Source: FEN-1073 sp963780865 (GTDB lineage Bacteria > Chloroflexota > Anaerolineae > Anaerolineales > RBG-16-64-43). Taken from it: a stretch of DNA of 64,000 nucleotides. The DNA lies in contig CAWADT010000012.1 in the NCBI GenBank assembly GCA_963780865.1, forward strand, positions 62,001 through 126,000. Direction: 5' to 3'. Position numbers and translations under genes: made by a program. This document shows, piece by piece, positions 41,076-48,717 of the stretch. The first letter of the stretch is position 1; every line of letters starts with the position of its first letter. The notes beneath the pieces were generated by a model. That model had not been told where the DNA came from, ran no database searches, and was given only the letters and a program-made list of their open reading frames with translations.

Positions 41076-42164
41076 GTGAGGTCGATTCCCATCGCCACCC
41101 GGCCCCGTCGCTCCCTGCCCGCGCAGGGATCTTTTTTTCCCCGCGCCCTTCCCTTCCTAATCTGCATCGCGCTGCTGATCCTCGCGCTGGTCGCGAGCGT
41201 CGCCATCGGCGCGGTCCCCATTCCGATCCTTCAGCTCGTTCAGATCCTTTTGCGGCGGCCGGAGGCGGCCGGTCTCCCCGCTTCCCTCTCCTCGATCGTT
41301 TGGGACCTGCGGCTTCCGCGTACGATCTTCATCGCGCTCCTCGGGATGTCGCTCGCTTCCAGCGGATGCGCCTTCCAGGGAATTTTCCGCAACCCGCTGG
41401 CCGACCCCTACCTGCTGGGAATCGGATCCGGCGCGAGCCTTGGGGTTGCGCTGGCGATTTCCATTCCCGCCTTCTCTCTGGGAATTGGATCCGGAAAGCC
41501 CGGCGCACTCCCTGCGATTCCATTGTTTGCATTTACCGGCGCGCTCCTCACCGTGATCCTGGTTTACCGCTGGGCGCGGCCCGGGCGCGGATCGGCACCC
41601 TCCACCCGGTTGATCCTGGCGGGAGTGGCCGCCGGAGCGTTCGCCCAATCCCTGGCTGCATTCCTGTTCTACCGCACGCGCGAGCAAACCCAGCGCGCCC
41701 TCAGCTGGCTGATGGGCGGATTGCTTTTAGGCGGGTGGGACCCCGTGCGAATCACCCTGCCCTACATTATGGCAGGGATCATTGTCCTCATCGTGATGGG
41801 CCGAGTGCTTAATCTTCTCCAATTTGGGGACGAGCAGGCGGAGCAGACCGGATTGAACGTGGCGCGCGCGCGATGGGTGCTGATTACCGCCGCGTCGTTG
41901 ACCACGGCCGCCGGCGTGGCGTTCGGCGGCGTGATCGGCTTCATCGGATTGGCCGTACCGCACCTGGCGCGATTGCTGTGGGGCACCGATTACCGGAGGC
42001 TGATTCCGCTCTCCACGCTCTTGGGCGCGTCGGTGTTGCTGGCCGCCGACTTGCTGGCCCGCACGCTCCTGGCTCCCCAGGAATTACCGGTGGGGATTGT
42101 CACCGCGCTGCTCGGCGCGCCGTTCTTCTTTTACCTGCTGGGGCGGCGCGAGAGTGTGATGTGA
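41076..42164 (+). CDS. btuC: Cobalamin/iron-siderophore ABC permease (BtuC/FecCD family)
   Basis: The 362-residue permease has about ten membrane helices. Family blocks include LRLPRTIFIALLGMSLASSGCAFQGIFRNPLADPYLLGIGSGASLG (first half), LSWLMGGLL and GFIGLAVPHLARLLWGTDYRRLIPLSTLLGAS. The riboswitch upstream and the adenosyltransferase downstream indicate vitamin B12 or a corrinoid as substrate. The start is set at the GTG at 41076, because the frame upstream runs through the aptamer and no ATG lies between it and the first membrane helix. The GTG has only a weak GAGAAAG site. A terminator-like hairpin lies inside codons 13-21. No binding protein (BtuF) gene is adjacent. Confidence 0.88.
   Translation: MRSIPIATRPRRSLPAQGSFFPRALPFLICIALLILALVASVAIGAVPIPILQLVQILLRRPEAAGLPASLSSIVWDLRLPRTIFIALLGMSLASSGCAFQGIFRNPLADPYLLGIGSGASLGVALAISIPAFSLGIGSGKPGALPAIPLFAFTGALLTVILVYRWARPGRGSAPSTRLILAGVAAGAFAQSLAAFLFYRTREQTQRALSWLMGGLLLGGWDPVRITLPYIMAGIIVLIVMGRVLNLLQFGDEQAEQTGLNVARARWVLITAASLTTAAGVAFGGVIGFIGLAVPHLARLLWGTDYRRLIPLSTLLGASVLLAADLLARTLLAPQELPVGIVTALLGAPFFFYLLGRRESVM
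41112..41138 (+). terminator. Terminator-like hairpin inside the start of btuC
   Basis: TCCCTGC (41112-41118) pairs with GCAGGGA (41123-41129) over a 4-base loop and is followed by T7 (41132-41138). It has the form of an intrinsic terminator 62 bases past riboswitch stem P1. It may be the riboswitch expression platform although it lies within the reading frame. Confidence 0.6.
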
Positions 42165-43060
42165 GAATATTCGAAAACCCCGTCTCCTTGGTGATGGAAA
42201 ACCTTTCCATCCGCTACCCAGCGTCCGCGGAAGATGCGCTCGAGCGGGTGTCCCTGCGCGTTTCCGGCGGGGAGGTCGTTGCGCTGGCCGGACCCAACGG
42301 TTGCGGAAAGACAACCTTGCTGCGGGCCGCTGGCGGAATGCTCGAACCGCGCGCCGGCCGGGTCCGAATTCCGGGGACGGAAGGTCCGGTGCACCGGCTT
42401 TCGCCGGATCGACGGGCGCGATGGATCGGAGTGGTCCCGCAGATGGAAAAATTGCCTCCCGGGTTTACCGCAGCGGAGGCCGTCATGCTGGGAAGAATTT
42501 CCTTCCACGGTTGGTTCGGCCCGGAAAGCGGCGCCGACCGCGAAGCCGTGCAATCCGCATTGTCGGCCGTCGGCCTGGAAGCGATGGAGGATCGGTTCGT
42601 CGAGACTCTCTCGGGCGGCGGGCAGCAACGAGTAATGATCGCCCGCGCGCTGGCCCAGGAAGCGCCCATCCTGCTGATGGATGAACCGACGGCGCATCTC
42701 GACGTGCGCCACCAGATGGAAACGCTCGCCCTGCTGCGCACACTCGCCCACCAATTTCGCCGGGCGGTGCTGATCGTTCTGCACGATCTGAATCTCGTTT
42801 CCCGCTTTGCCGACCGCGTCGCGCTGCTGGAACGCGGACGGTTGATCCGTTGCGGTCCGCCCGCTGAAGTTTTTACCTCCGAGACGCTTTCCTCCCTATA
42901 TGCTTTTCCCCTGCAGGTCATTCCCCACCCGGATCACGGATTTCCACTGATCCTGCCCGACGGCGATGAGCCGTCCGGAGATCCGCACGGATTGGCGGTG
43001 CCCGCCGCGGAAACCGCACCGGCGCGGAAACATTTGCCTCGACGCCGAAAAAAGGGATAA
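42161..43060 (+). CDS. btuD: Cobalamin-type ABC transporter ATPase
   Basis: The 299-residue ATPase pairs with the BtuC-like permease. It has Walker A ALAGPNGCGKTTLLRA, Q-loop VVPQMEKLPP, signature LSGGGQQRVMIARAL, Walker B ILLMDEPTAHLD and switch LIVLHDLNLVSRFA, the pattern of FecE/BtuD-type ATPases. The GTG at 42161 overlaps the btuC stop (GTGA), so translation is coupled. An ATG 11 codons later is a possible alternative. The last 40 residues are a non-conserved basic tail. Expression should follow the upstream riboswitch. Confidence 0.9.
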   Translation: MRIFENPVSLVMENLSIRYPASAEDALERVSLRVSGGEVVALAGPNGCGKTTLLRAAGGMLEPRAGRVRIPGTEGPVHRLSPDRRARWIGVVPQMEKLPPGFTAAEAVMLGRISFHGWFGPESGADREAVQSALSAVGLEAMEDRFVETLSGGGQQRVMIARALAQEAPILLMDEPTAHLDVRHQMETLALLRTLAHQFRRAVLIVLHDLNLVSRFADRVALLERGRLIRCGPPAEVFTSETLSSLYAFPLQVIPHPDHGFPLILPDGDEPSGDPHGLAVPAAETAPARKHLPRRRKKG

Positions 43061-43212
43061 GATGGAATCCGCAAATTGTTGTCTGCCGGAACTGCGCGGT
43101 CGGGAGCGCGAGTTGTCTCTCCGGAATAATTATTAGCACCCGAGACCAGGTTCAGCTTTTTATCCAACGGCTTCTGAGTTGATTGCGTTGGACGGAGATC
43201 GGGAGATATTCC

Positions 43213-43773
43213 ATGCCACGGATTACCAAAATCACCACCCGACGCGGGGACGACGGCTTAACCGACCTTGCCGGCGGCGCGCGCGTCCGCAAGGATTCCA
43301 AACGCATTCAGGCGATCGGCGCATTGGACGAGCTGAATTCCGCGCTCGGGGTGGCTCGCGCCCAGAAACCGCAACCCGAGACGGACCGCCGGCTATGCGA
43401 GATTCAAAACGATCTCTTGTGCATCGGCGCAATCCTTTCGCGGAAATCCCGTCGGGCACAAACCCACGCCGGGCCGGGCTTCGACGTCCATTCCCCTGAA
43501 GTCCTGGAGCGGGAAAGCGCCGAGCTGCAGCGCCGTCTCGGACCGCTGGATAATTTTCTCCTTCCCGGCGGAACGCCCAGCGCCGCCGGTCTCCAATTCG
43601 CGCGGGCGGTCTGCCGGCGCGCGGAGCGGGAAGTCGTCAGCCTGTCCCGCTCCGAAACGGTCGACCCCCTCCCCCGGCTGTATCTCAATCGCCTTTCCGA
43701 TCTGCTGTTTCAATACGCGCGGCTGGAAAACAAAGCGGCGGGATTCAACGAGCAACTCTGGAACAGCCGGTAA
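43213..43773 (+). CDS. pduO: ATP:cob(I)alamin adenosyltransferase, PduO type
   Basis: The 186-residue enzyme adenosylates corrinoids to make coenzyme B12. The PduO signature is visible: TRRGDDGLTDLAGG binds ATP, and KDSKRIQAIGALDELNSALG, FLLPGGTPSAAGLQFARAVCRRAEREV and YLNRLSDLLFQYARLEN are the conserved core with the ATP-contacting arginines and the final helix. GGGAGA lies 7 bases before the ATG at 43213. It follows btuD by 152 bases and completes an import-and-activate unit for B12 under the riboswitch. Confidence 0.94.
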   Translation: MPRITKITTRRGDDGLTDLAGGARVRKDSKRIQAIGALDELNSALGVARAQKPQPETDRRLCEIQNDLLCIGAILSRKSRRAQTHAGPGFDVHSPEVLERESAELQRRLGPLDNFLLPGGTPSAAGLQFARAVCRRAEREVVSLSRSETVDPLPRLYLNRLSDLLFQYARLENKAAGFNEQLWNSR

Positions 43774-44245
43774 GAAAAGCTGACAGGCCGGGTCCTCTCG
43801 CTTATGGCGCCGTCCGTGATCATCGCCCCGCGCCGCTCACCGGGTCGGACTTGCCGCGATTCATCCCATCCGAAAGGCAAACGCTGAGAATGAACGACCG
43901 CGCGGCAAGCCGCGCGGTATCAAGGTACGCAACCCCCAAGAACTGCGCAGCAAGCTGCGGGGTATTCATCATCCCGCGAAAGCGGGATAAATAAATCCTA
44001 ATATTCCCGGAAGGTTATTCCTCAGCCCAAGACAAGCTGGAAGGAATTTCACAGGATTGATGACCCGGTTTTTCTCTCCCTCATCCGGCCTCCCGTCGCT
44101 CCGCTCCAGGACAGGTTCGGCCATCTTCTCCCAGCTTATGCTGGGAGAAGGACGGGATGAGGGGGGAAGGCTATGTAGCTACCCCGAAAGAAAATGATCT
44201 CCAACCCGCATCGATTCGCAATGGGCTGGATGGTATAAAGGGAAG
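43774..44245. other. Gene-free stretch rich in palindromes
   Basis: Convergent genes end here and no gene is seen. Hairpins include ACCGCGCGGC (43897-43906) with GCCGCGCGGT (43909-43918), and ATCCCGC (43971-43977) with GCGGGAT (43982-43988). A REP-like repeat copy follows at 44074-44165. Confidence 0.65.
44074..44165 (-). repeat. Dispersed palindromic repeat, copy 2
   Basis: Read on the minus strand it matches 26315-26380: CCTTCTCCCAGCATAAGC then TGGGAGAAG, TGGCCGAA, GGCCGGATGAGGGAGAG. It carries about 25 extra bases between GGCCGAA and GGCCGG, so the copies differ by an internal insertion or deletion. Confidence 0.8.
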
Positions 44246-44587
44246 TTATTTTCTTCTTCTGGGAGGGGGCGGAAAGATGGTCGTATCGGTCACATCATAT
44301 TTGCCGGGTTTGGGGGGATGGATCACACCATAGACGATGGAAAATAAAGCGCTGCCGATCAGCAAGGCGATCAGGGCGAAACCCAATTTGAAGAAGAGGA
44401 AAAATTTTTCTTCCGGTAAGGCGATCCATCCATGCCGTTGATCGGCCGAGATGAACCAGGTGGCCATGAGATAGCCGGCCGTCGACAATCCAACGAGGGT
44501 AAAACAACCTACCGCGACCCAAGCGGGGTGAATGCCCTTTTTTTTATCCCGCATCGCCTCGATTTCAAACTGATGACCGGCACCCAT
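44246..44587 (-). CDS. Small membrane protein, unknown function
   Basis: The 113-residue protein has two predicted membrane helices (about 26-47 and 66-87). The N-terminus is short and charged (MRDKKKG) and the C-terminus is cytoplasmic and Pro/Arg-rich (IFPPPPRRRK). I do not recognise the family. GGAGG lies 6 bases before the ATG at 44587, which supports it as a real gene and fixes the start. An ATG five codons upstream lacks a ribosome site. It is isolated between repeat-rich spacers. Confidence 0.7.
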   Translation of the reverse strand: MGAGHQFEIEAMRDKKKGIHPAWVAVGCFTLVGLSTAGYLMATWFISADQRHGWIALPEEKFFLFFKLGFALIALLIGSALFSIVYGVIHPPKPGKYDVTDTTIFPPPPRRRK

Positions 44588-44927
44588 GGGATTCCTCCTC
44601 AACGGTCAATCATTGGATCGCGCATCCGCACGGGGACCGGATCGATTTCCTCCGGCGCCCGCTGTTTCTTCACGCGCATCGGCCAATAAAATTATACGAC
44701 ACTCTACCCGGTATGTTCCATATTCTCATCGCGGGATGTATATGAACTCGCTGGAAAGCCTTATGCGACCGGAGCTATTCCCGCGCGATGCGCGGGAAAC
44801 AGGGACCGGCGCTGTTTTCAGGCGGAGGATTTATCCTCCGACAAGCGGACTTTTTCAGCAATCTTAATATAGATATCGGAATAGAGATTTCTTGACGGCC
44901 ATTCCATCGCCTTCCACAGGCCGGTTT
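44588..44927. other. Gene-free stretch between two minus-strand genes
   Basis: No gene is seen. Hairpins TTCCCGCGC/GCGCGGGAA (near 44778-44798) and CGGAGGAT/ATCCTCCG (near 44823-44840) lie downstream of the NERD-FHA stop. They may end its transcript, although T-tracts are weak. Confidence 0.55.
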
Positions 44928-46106
44928 TCAATCCGAGGGGGCGGAGCGGGAGGGGCGGACTTTTGGTACTTCCTCCGTCGTGCCGGGAGAGGGAGCCCGG
45001 TCGGATTTAGGCCGGGTGCCCTCTTCGGTGGTATCCACTTCTTCCGGCCCGTTTCCGATTTCCCGGAAGGTGTAGCAACATTCCTTGTCCGAGTTTCCTG
45101 TGCCCCCCAGGATGAAGGAGGCTTTGTCCTTTAGAACGACCTTTCCCGAGATCCGCGTTCCGTCGAGGTATGTCCCATTGTGGCTGTTCAAATCCTCGAG
45201 GACGATGCCTTCCATCTCCCGCCGGATGACGGCATGCACCCGGCTGACCTTGGTGCATTGTTCCGGGGCGACAATCGTGCATTTCAGCGGGTCCCGTCCA
45301 AGGACAGTTTCCTCCTCCCAGAGCGAATAGCTGGCCACCGTGTGGTCATCGCGCAGCTGCTGCAATTTGCCGAAGCGGTTAACCGGAAGGATGCGTTCCA
45401 TATTCTTCCACCGCTCGACTTCGAATAAACGCGTCAGCAGCGAACGCTGCCTGGCCGGATCCAGGCGGAAGGGGAAATACGGCGCCTTATCGACCGTCTT
45501 TATTTCAAAGCGGAGCGAGGAAACCCATTCCGGAATCTCATCCGGCGTGGCCACGCAAAAATCGCTCTCCCACGGCCGCAATGGTTCGTGCTTCCATCCG
45601 GAAAGGATTTTCCGGATTTCCGACAGATCCGCTTCCGGGTTCGTGAAGCACACGCAGGTTTGCATCCGCAGGTTGCGCCGTTTTCCCGGGGTCAACACCG
45701 GGTAATCCTCGCGGAGAACGGGCATCAACATTTCATGCAGCCGGTCTCCGTGGCTCTGGACCTGCGTGTGGGGGTTGAGGTAGGTTGCGGGAGAGGGGTC
45801 GCGCCCCGGAACAACTTTGTATCCCGCCATCCGCTGTCCGTCGGCGAACCACGCCCCTTCCGCCTCCACGGTGATTTTTCCGTGATGGCCTTTCATTTCC
45901 ACCAACCCGATCCCGCGCTCGGAGATAACCAGGATGTCGATGTTCGGAGAATGCAAATTGAAGGCGAGGAGAAAAAGTTCTTTTCCGGCGTGGAATGCCC
46001 GCCACACTTTTCCGGCGATACGAATCGCCGCATCCATCTCATGGGTGAAATCGGGCGCCCACGGACGTCCCTGCGGATCTTTCCCTACATATAATTCGAC
46101 CGGCAT
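44928..46106 (-). CDS. NERD-domain protein fused to an FHA domain
   Basis: The 392-residue cytoplasmic protein combines two domains. The NERD (nuclease-related) domain, about 20-150, has the restriction-endonuclease-like core: D57 in NIDILVI and E70-x-K72 in GLVEMKGHHG, followed by NPHTQVQSHGDRLHEML. The FHA domain, about 262-345, has all phosphothreonine-reading motifs: VLGRDP, VSRVHAVI and DLNSHNGTYLDG. A Thr/Pro-rich tail ends the protein. The catalytic-type residues are present, so nuclease activity is plausible, with FHA control by a Ser/Thr kinase. The kinase at 10429 is one candidate partner. The gene lies between rnpB and a small membrane protein gene. Confidence 0.88.
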   Translation of the reverse strand: MPVELYVGKDPQGRPWAPDFTHEMDAAIRIAGKVWRAFHAGKELFLLAFNLHSPNIDILVISERGIGLVEMKGHHGKITVEAEGAWFADGQRMAGYKVVPGRDPSPATYLNPHTQVQSHGDRLHEMLMPVLREDYPVLTPGKRRNLRMQTCVCFTNPEADLSEIRKILSGWKHEPLRPWESDFCVATPDEIPEWVSSLRFEIKTVDKAPYFPFRLDPARQRSLLTRLFEVERWKNMERILPVNRFGKLQQLRDDHTVASYSLWEEETVLGRDPLKCTIVAPEQCTKVSRVHAVIRREMEGIVLEDLNSHNGTYLDGTRISGKVVLKDKASFILGGTGNSDKECCYTFREIGNGPEEVDTTEEGTRPKSDRAPSPGTTEEVPKVRPSRSAPSD

Positions 46107-46274
46107 ACAGCGACCTCAAACGGAAAGTATCGTATCGAGGGCTGGTCTCATCCCGCCGGATCACCCGCCGGTTCGGATCGGGCAAGGATTCATCAAATCA
46201 TCGTTTGAATTCCGGAAGGGATTGCCTCAACCCATTCCGGTTTTTTTCCAGAATATCGTGAAAAAGGAAAAAGG

Positions 46275-46667
46275 CACCCAAGCCGACCTGTAAGCCGCGT
46301 TCTGTGCGGCGGGTTGCCCCGCCCGGCGATCATCCCTCTCGGCACACGCGTTGCCGCGTGGCTCCAGCAGCCTACCCGAGGTTCGGACGGCGCGAGCAGC
46401 GCCGTATCCCCCCGAAGGGGGTCACCTCTGTTTGGCCTTGCTCCCGACGGGGGTTGCCAGGCCGTCCGCCTTGCAGCGGACGCCGGTGGTCTCTTACACC
46501 GCCGTTTCACCCTCGCCCGGCTGTCGCCAGTCGGGCAATGCGCTTCTCTGTGGCCCTGGTCCGGCAGGTCGCCCCGCCCTGGGTGTTACCCGGCGTCGTG
46601 CTCTTTGGAGCGCGGACTTTCCTCGATCCATTAATCCGGATCGCGATCGCCCGGCCGACTTGGATAC
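46275..46667 (-). ncRNA. rnpB: RNase P RNA, bacterial type A
   Basis: The minus strand carries the universal RNase P core. GAGGAAAGTCCG lies near the 5' end (46613-46624 on the plus strand) and ACAGAACGCGGCTTACA near the 3' end. P1 pairs CCAAGTCGGCC (5', 46653-46663) with GGTCGGCTTGG (3', 46278-46288), with two G-U pairs. The GC-rich internal stems, including CCCCCTTCGGGGGG, and the length of about 393 bases fit the ancestral type A. The RNA cleaves tRNA 5' leaders. Ends are estimated within a few bases. TATAGT about 10 bases upstream of the 5' end is a possible -10 box. Confidence 0.95.
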
Positions 46668-47147
46668 CCGAATTACTATAACATGAAACTCTGGGGCGGT
46701 TTGGTGGTTGCGCCATTATCCTAATGAGCTTTGTTTCACGGCCACTGGCCGTGGATCTGGTTATTACGGTGCGAGATAAACGATCTGGAGGAATGATGTC
46801 ATTCCCGCGCGTTGTTGGCCTGCCCTCGAGTGTTTTTCTCGGGGGCGGGATTCCAAAAAGCTCTCCAAAGGAAACCCTGGATGCCCGTCCACGGCCTTCG
46901 GCCGAGGACAAGCTAAATACACCCCCGCTTCCCTGCAAAATCCGCAGGGCAGGCACATTCATCCCGGCTCATCAACCAATCGCAAGCCGGGATGCTCCCC
47001 TCACTCGCGAATTCTTCGCATCGGAAAAACACCGATGCTCATCGCTCGGAGGGTGCCGCGAGAGCAACCCCGCACCGGCTGCGCCGAGCGAGGCCGGGTG
47101 CGCGGGCACGACGAACAATTGGTTGCATGCGGATATGGCGAATTACT
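46668..47147. other. Gene-free stretch upstream of rnpB
   Basis: No gene is seen. The stretch contains CACGGCC/GGCCGTG (46737-46753) and a hairpin of the CGGGAATGA type (ATTCCCGC near 46801 with GCGGGATT near 46848). It presumably holds the rnpB promoter at its left end and the 3' end of the LysM-lipoprotein operon at its right. Confidence 0.55.
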
Positions 47148-48683
47148 TTACAAAGTGGGAGTTGCAGTTGCCTCAGCCGGCAATGAGATCCGATTGTTCG
47201 AATTCACGCAATCACAGGCATGCAGGACGGTTTCCAAATAATACGAGAGGGTTCCCTGATACGGGCTATCGCCCGGTCCCACGATCCAATCGCTCAAGTT
47301 GAAGGCCAGCGGTCCGGCCGCGGAAATCCATTCTCCGTTGTACCGCCGGGCGATGTGCAGATTGGTTCCCGTCGCCCGTCCGCCCTCGCATGAGGGATGC
47401 CCGATCCGGTCCCCGGCCTTCACGCGCGTCCCCTGGGCCACGCGGTCCTGGTCCGCGAGATGATAGTAAAGAAACGTCCATCCGGTGTTCTCATTCCCAT
47501 CCAGATCCAGATCCAGGATCACGGTCGCCGGTCCGCTGCGGGCAATGACCCCATCCGCCACCGCGGTCGCCCATTCGGACGTATCTTGGCAGCCGGGTTT
47601 AGCTGCCGGAGGCGAAAAATCAATCGCTGCCCAGGGCAACCCCTCCCCCCAAACCGGGTGCGGCCCGCCGGTAAAGTGCCAGATTTTCCCCGGCTCGAAT
47701 GGCAATTGCATCTTCGGTTGCTGCAAATCCCCCGGGATAAGCTGCACTGAATAGGAGAAGGGGTCGCCGAAGAGATTCCGGTAGGTTTGGATGAACCCGT
47801 CCGGGCCGACGGCCCGGTCGAACTCTTCCTGACCGAACCAGTGGGCCAGCAGATATTGCACGGCGACTGTGCCCGGGTTTTGCCATGGATCCGGCCGGGT
47901 GACGCGCCCGTCAGCCAGCTCGATTTCCTCAAGCTCTCCCGTCCGCCAGCCGTAGTAACCCTCATTCAGATCTCCCGCCGCCAGGGACAGCTGCAACGCA
48001 AGCCCGTACGCGGTGTAATCGGCGTTTTGGAGCGGGAGCGCTTTTACCGCATCGCTCTGATCGTTACGGGTCAATGCCTGCGCGCGGTATTCCAGGAGCG
48101 CCAGCAGCAACCGGGGGTTGACGGAGAAATCGCGGGCGACGATCTGGACGTCCTCCCAACCGGACAGCGTTTGATTAAAGGCGTACTCTGAAAAATCTTT
48201 CAGATACCCCGGCTCGGAATTCACGAACGTCTTTCCGTCGAACTCCGGGACGGCGGGTCCGGCCACCACCTCGCTGTCGGGGAGGATTTGGAACGGGGTG
48301 CCGGTGAACGGCGCCAAATAAGTGGGGACGCGCAACAGCAGTCCGGGAGAGAGCGTGGTGGTCTTCTCCGGCAGCCAGGAATTATTCTTGCGGATATCGC
48401 CCGCGGTGGTGTGGAAGTGCGCGGCGACCGCCTCCAGCGTATCCCCCGATTGCGCGCGGTACTCCATGAGCTGGCCGGGTTCGATTGTCCCGCGGGTGGG
48501 AAGCGGCGAAAGTTGCGGCGGGGGCGCGGTTGGAGAAGGGAGCCATTCGTTCGATGGAGCAAGGGGCGCAACGGTTGCCTGCGGAGCGCAAGCGGCGAGT
48601 CCGAGAACGGCCGCGAGAGCGGCGCCGACGGCCCATCGCGCGGGCTTCCGAAGACGATTTTCCTTGTGAAATAAATTTGCCAT
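47148..48683 (-). CDS. LysM lipoprotein with lysozyme-like and M23-like domains, paralogue C
   Basis: The 511-residue protein has a signal peptide with lipobox LAAC (C32), a Pro-rich linker and a LysM motif (YRAQSGDTLEAVAAHFHTTAGDI). A helical domain follows, with VNPRLLLALLEYRAQ, LSLAAGDLNEGYYGWR and NPGTVAVQYLLAHW, resembling lysozyme-like transglycosylases with a candidate catalytic glutamate. The C-terminal part is an M23-like barrel (ATAVADGVIARSG, YYHLADQDRVAQGTRVKAGDRIGHPS). The first zinc histidine is replaced (WAAIDF instead of H-x-G-x-D), and the HxH motif reads NLH, so peptidase activity is doubtful. It is the last gene of three paralogues and the most degenerate. Confidence 0.82.
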   Translation of the reverse strand: MANLFHKENRLRKPARWAVGAALAAVLGLAACAPQATVAPLAPSNEWLPSPTAPPPQLSPLPTRGTIEPGQLMEYRAQSGDTLEAVAAHFHTTAGDIRKNNSWLPEKTTTLSPGLLLRVPTYLAPFTGTPFQILPDSEVVAGPAVPEFDGKTFVNSEPGYLKDFSEYAFNQTLSGWEDVQIVARDFSVNPRLLLALLEYRAQALTRNDQSDAVKALPLQNADYTAYGLALQLSLAAGDLNEGYYGWRTGELEEIELADGRVTRPDPWQNPGTVAVQYLLAHWFGQEEFDRAVGPDGFIQTYRNLFGDPFSYSVQLIPGDLQQPKMQLPFEPGKIWHFTGGPHPVWGEGLPWAAIDFSPPAAKPGCQDTSEWATAVADGVIARSGPATVILDLDLDGNENTGWTFLYYHLADQDRVAQGTRVKAGDRIGHPSCEGGRATGTNLHIARRYNGEWISAAGPLAFNLSDWIVGPGDSPYQGTLSYYLETVLHACDCVNSNNRISLPAEATATPTL

Positions 48684-48717
48684 CAGCCGTGAAGGGAGGA
48701 CTTCAGCAAGCGAGTCC

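Noticed and set aside
44928..46106. NERD-FHA gene as part of a defence island
   Set aside because: Neighbours are rnpB, a small membrane protein gene and cobalamin genes; no other defence gene is in reach.
46304..46962. Open frames over and beside rnpB
   Set aside because: The region is a clear RNase P RNA followed by palindromic spacer; the translations are low-complexity.
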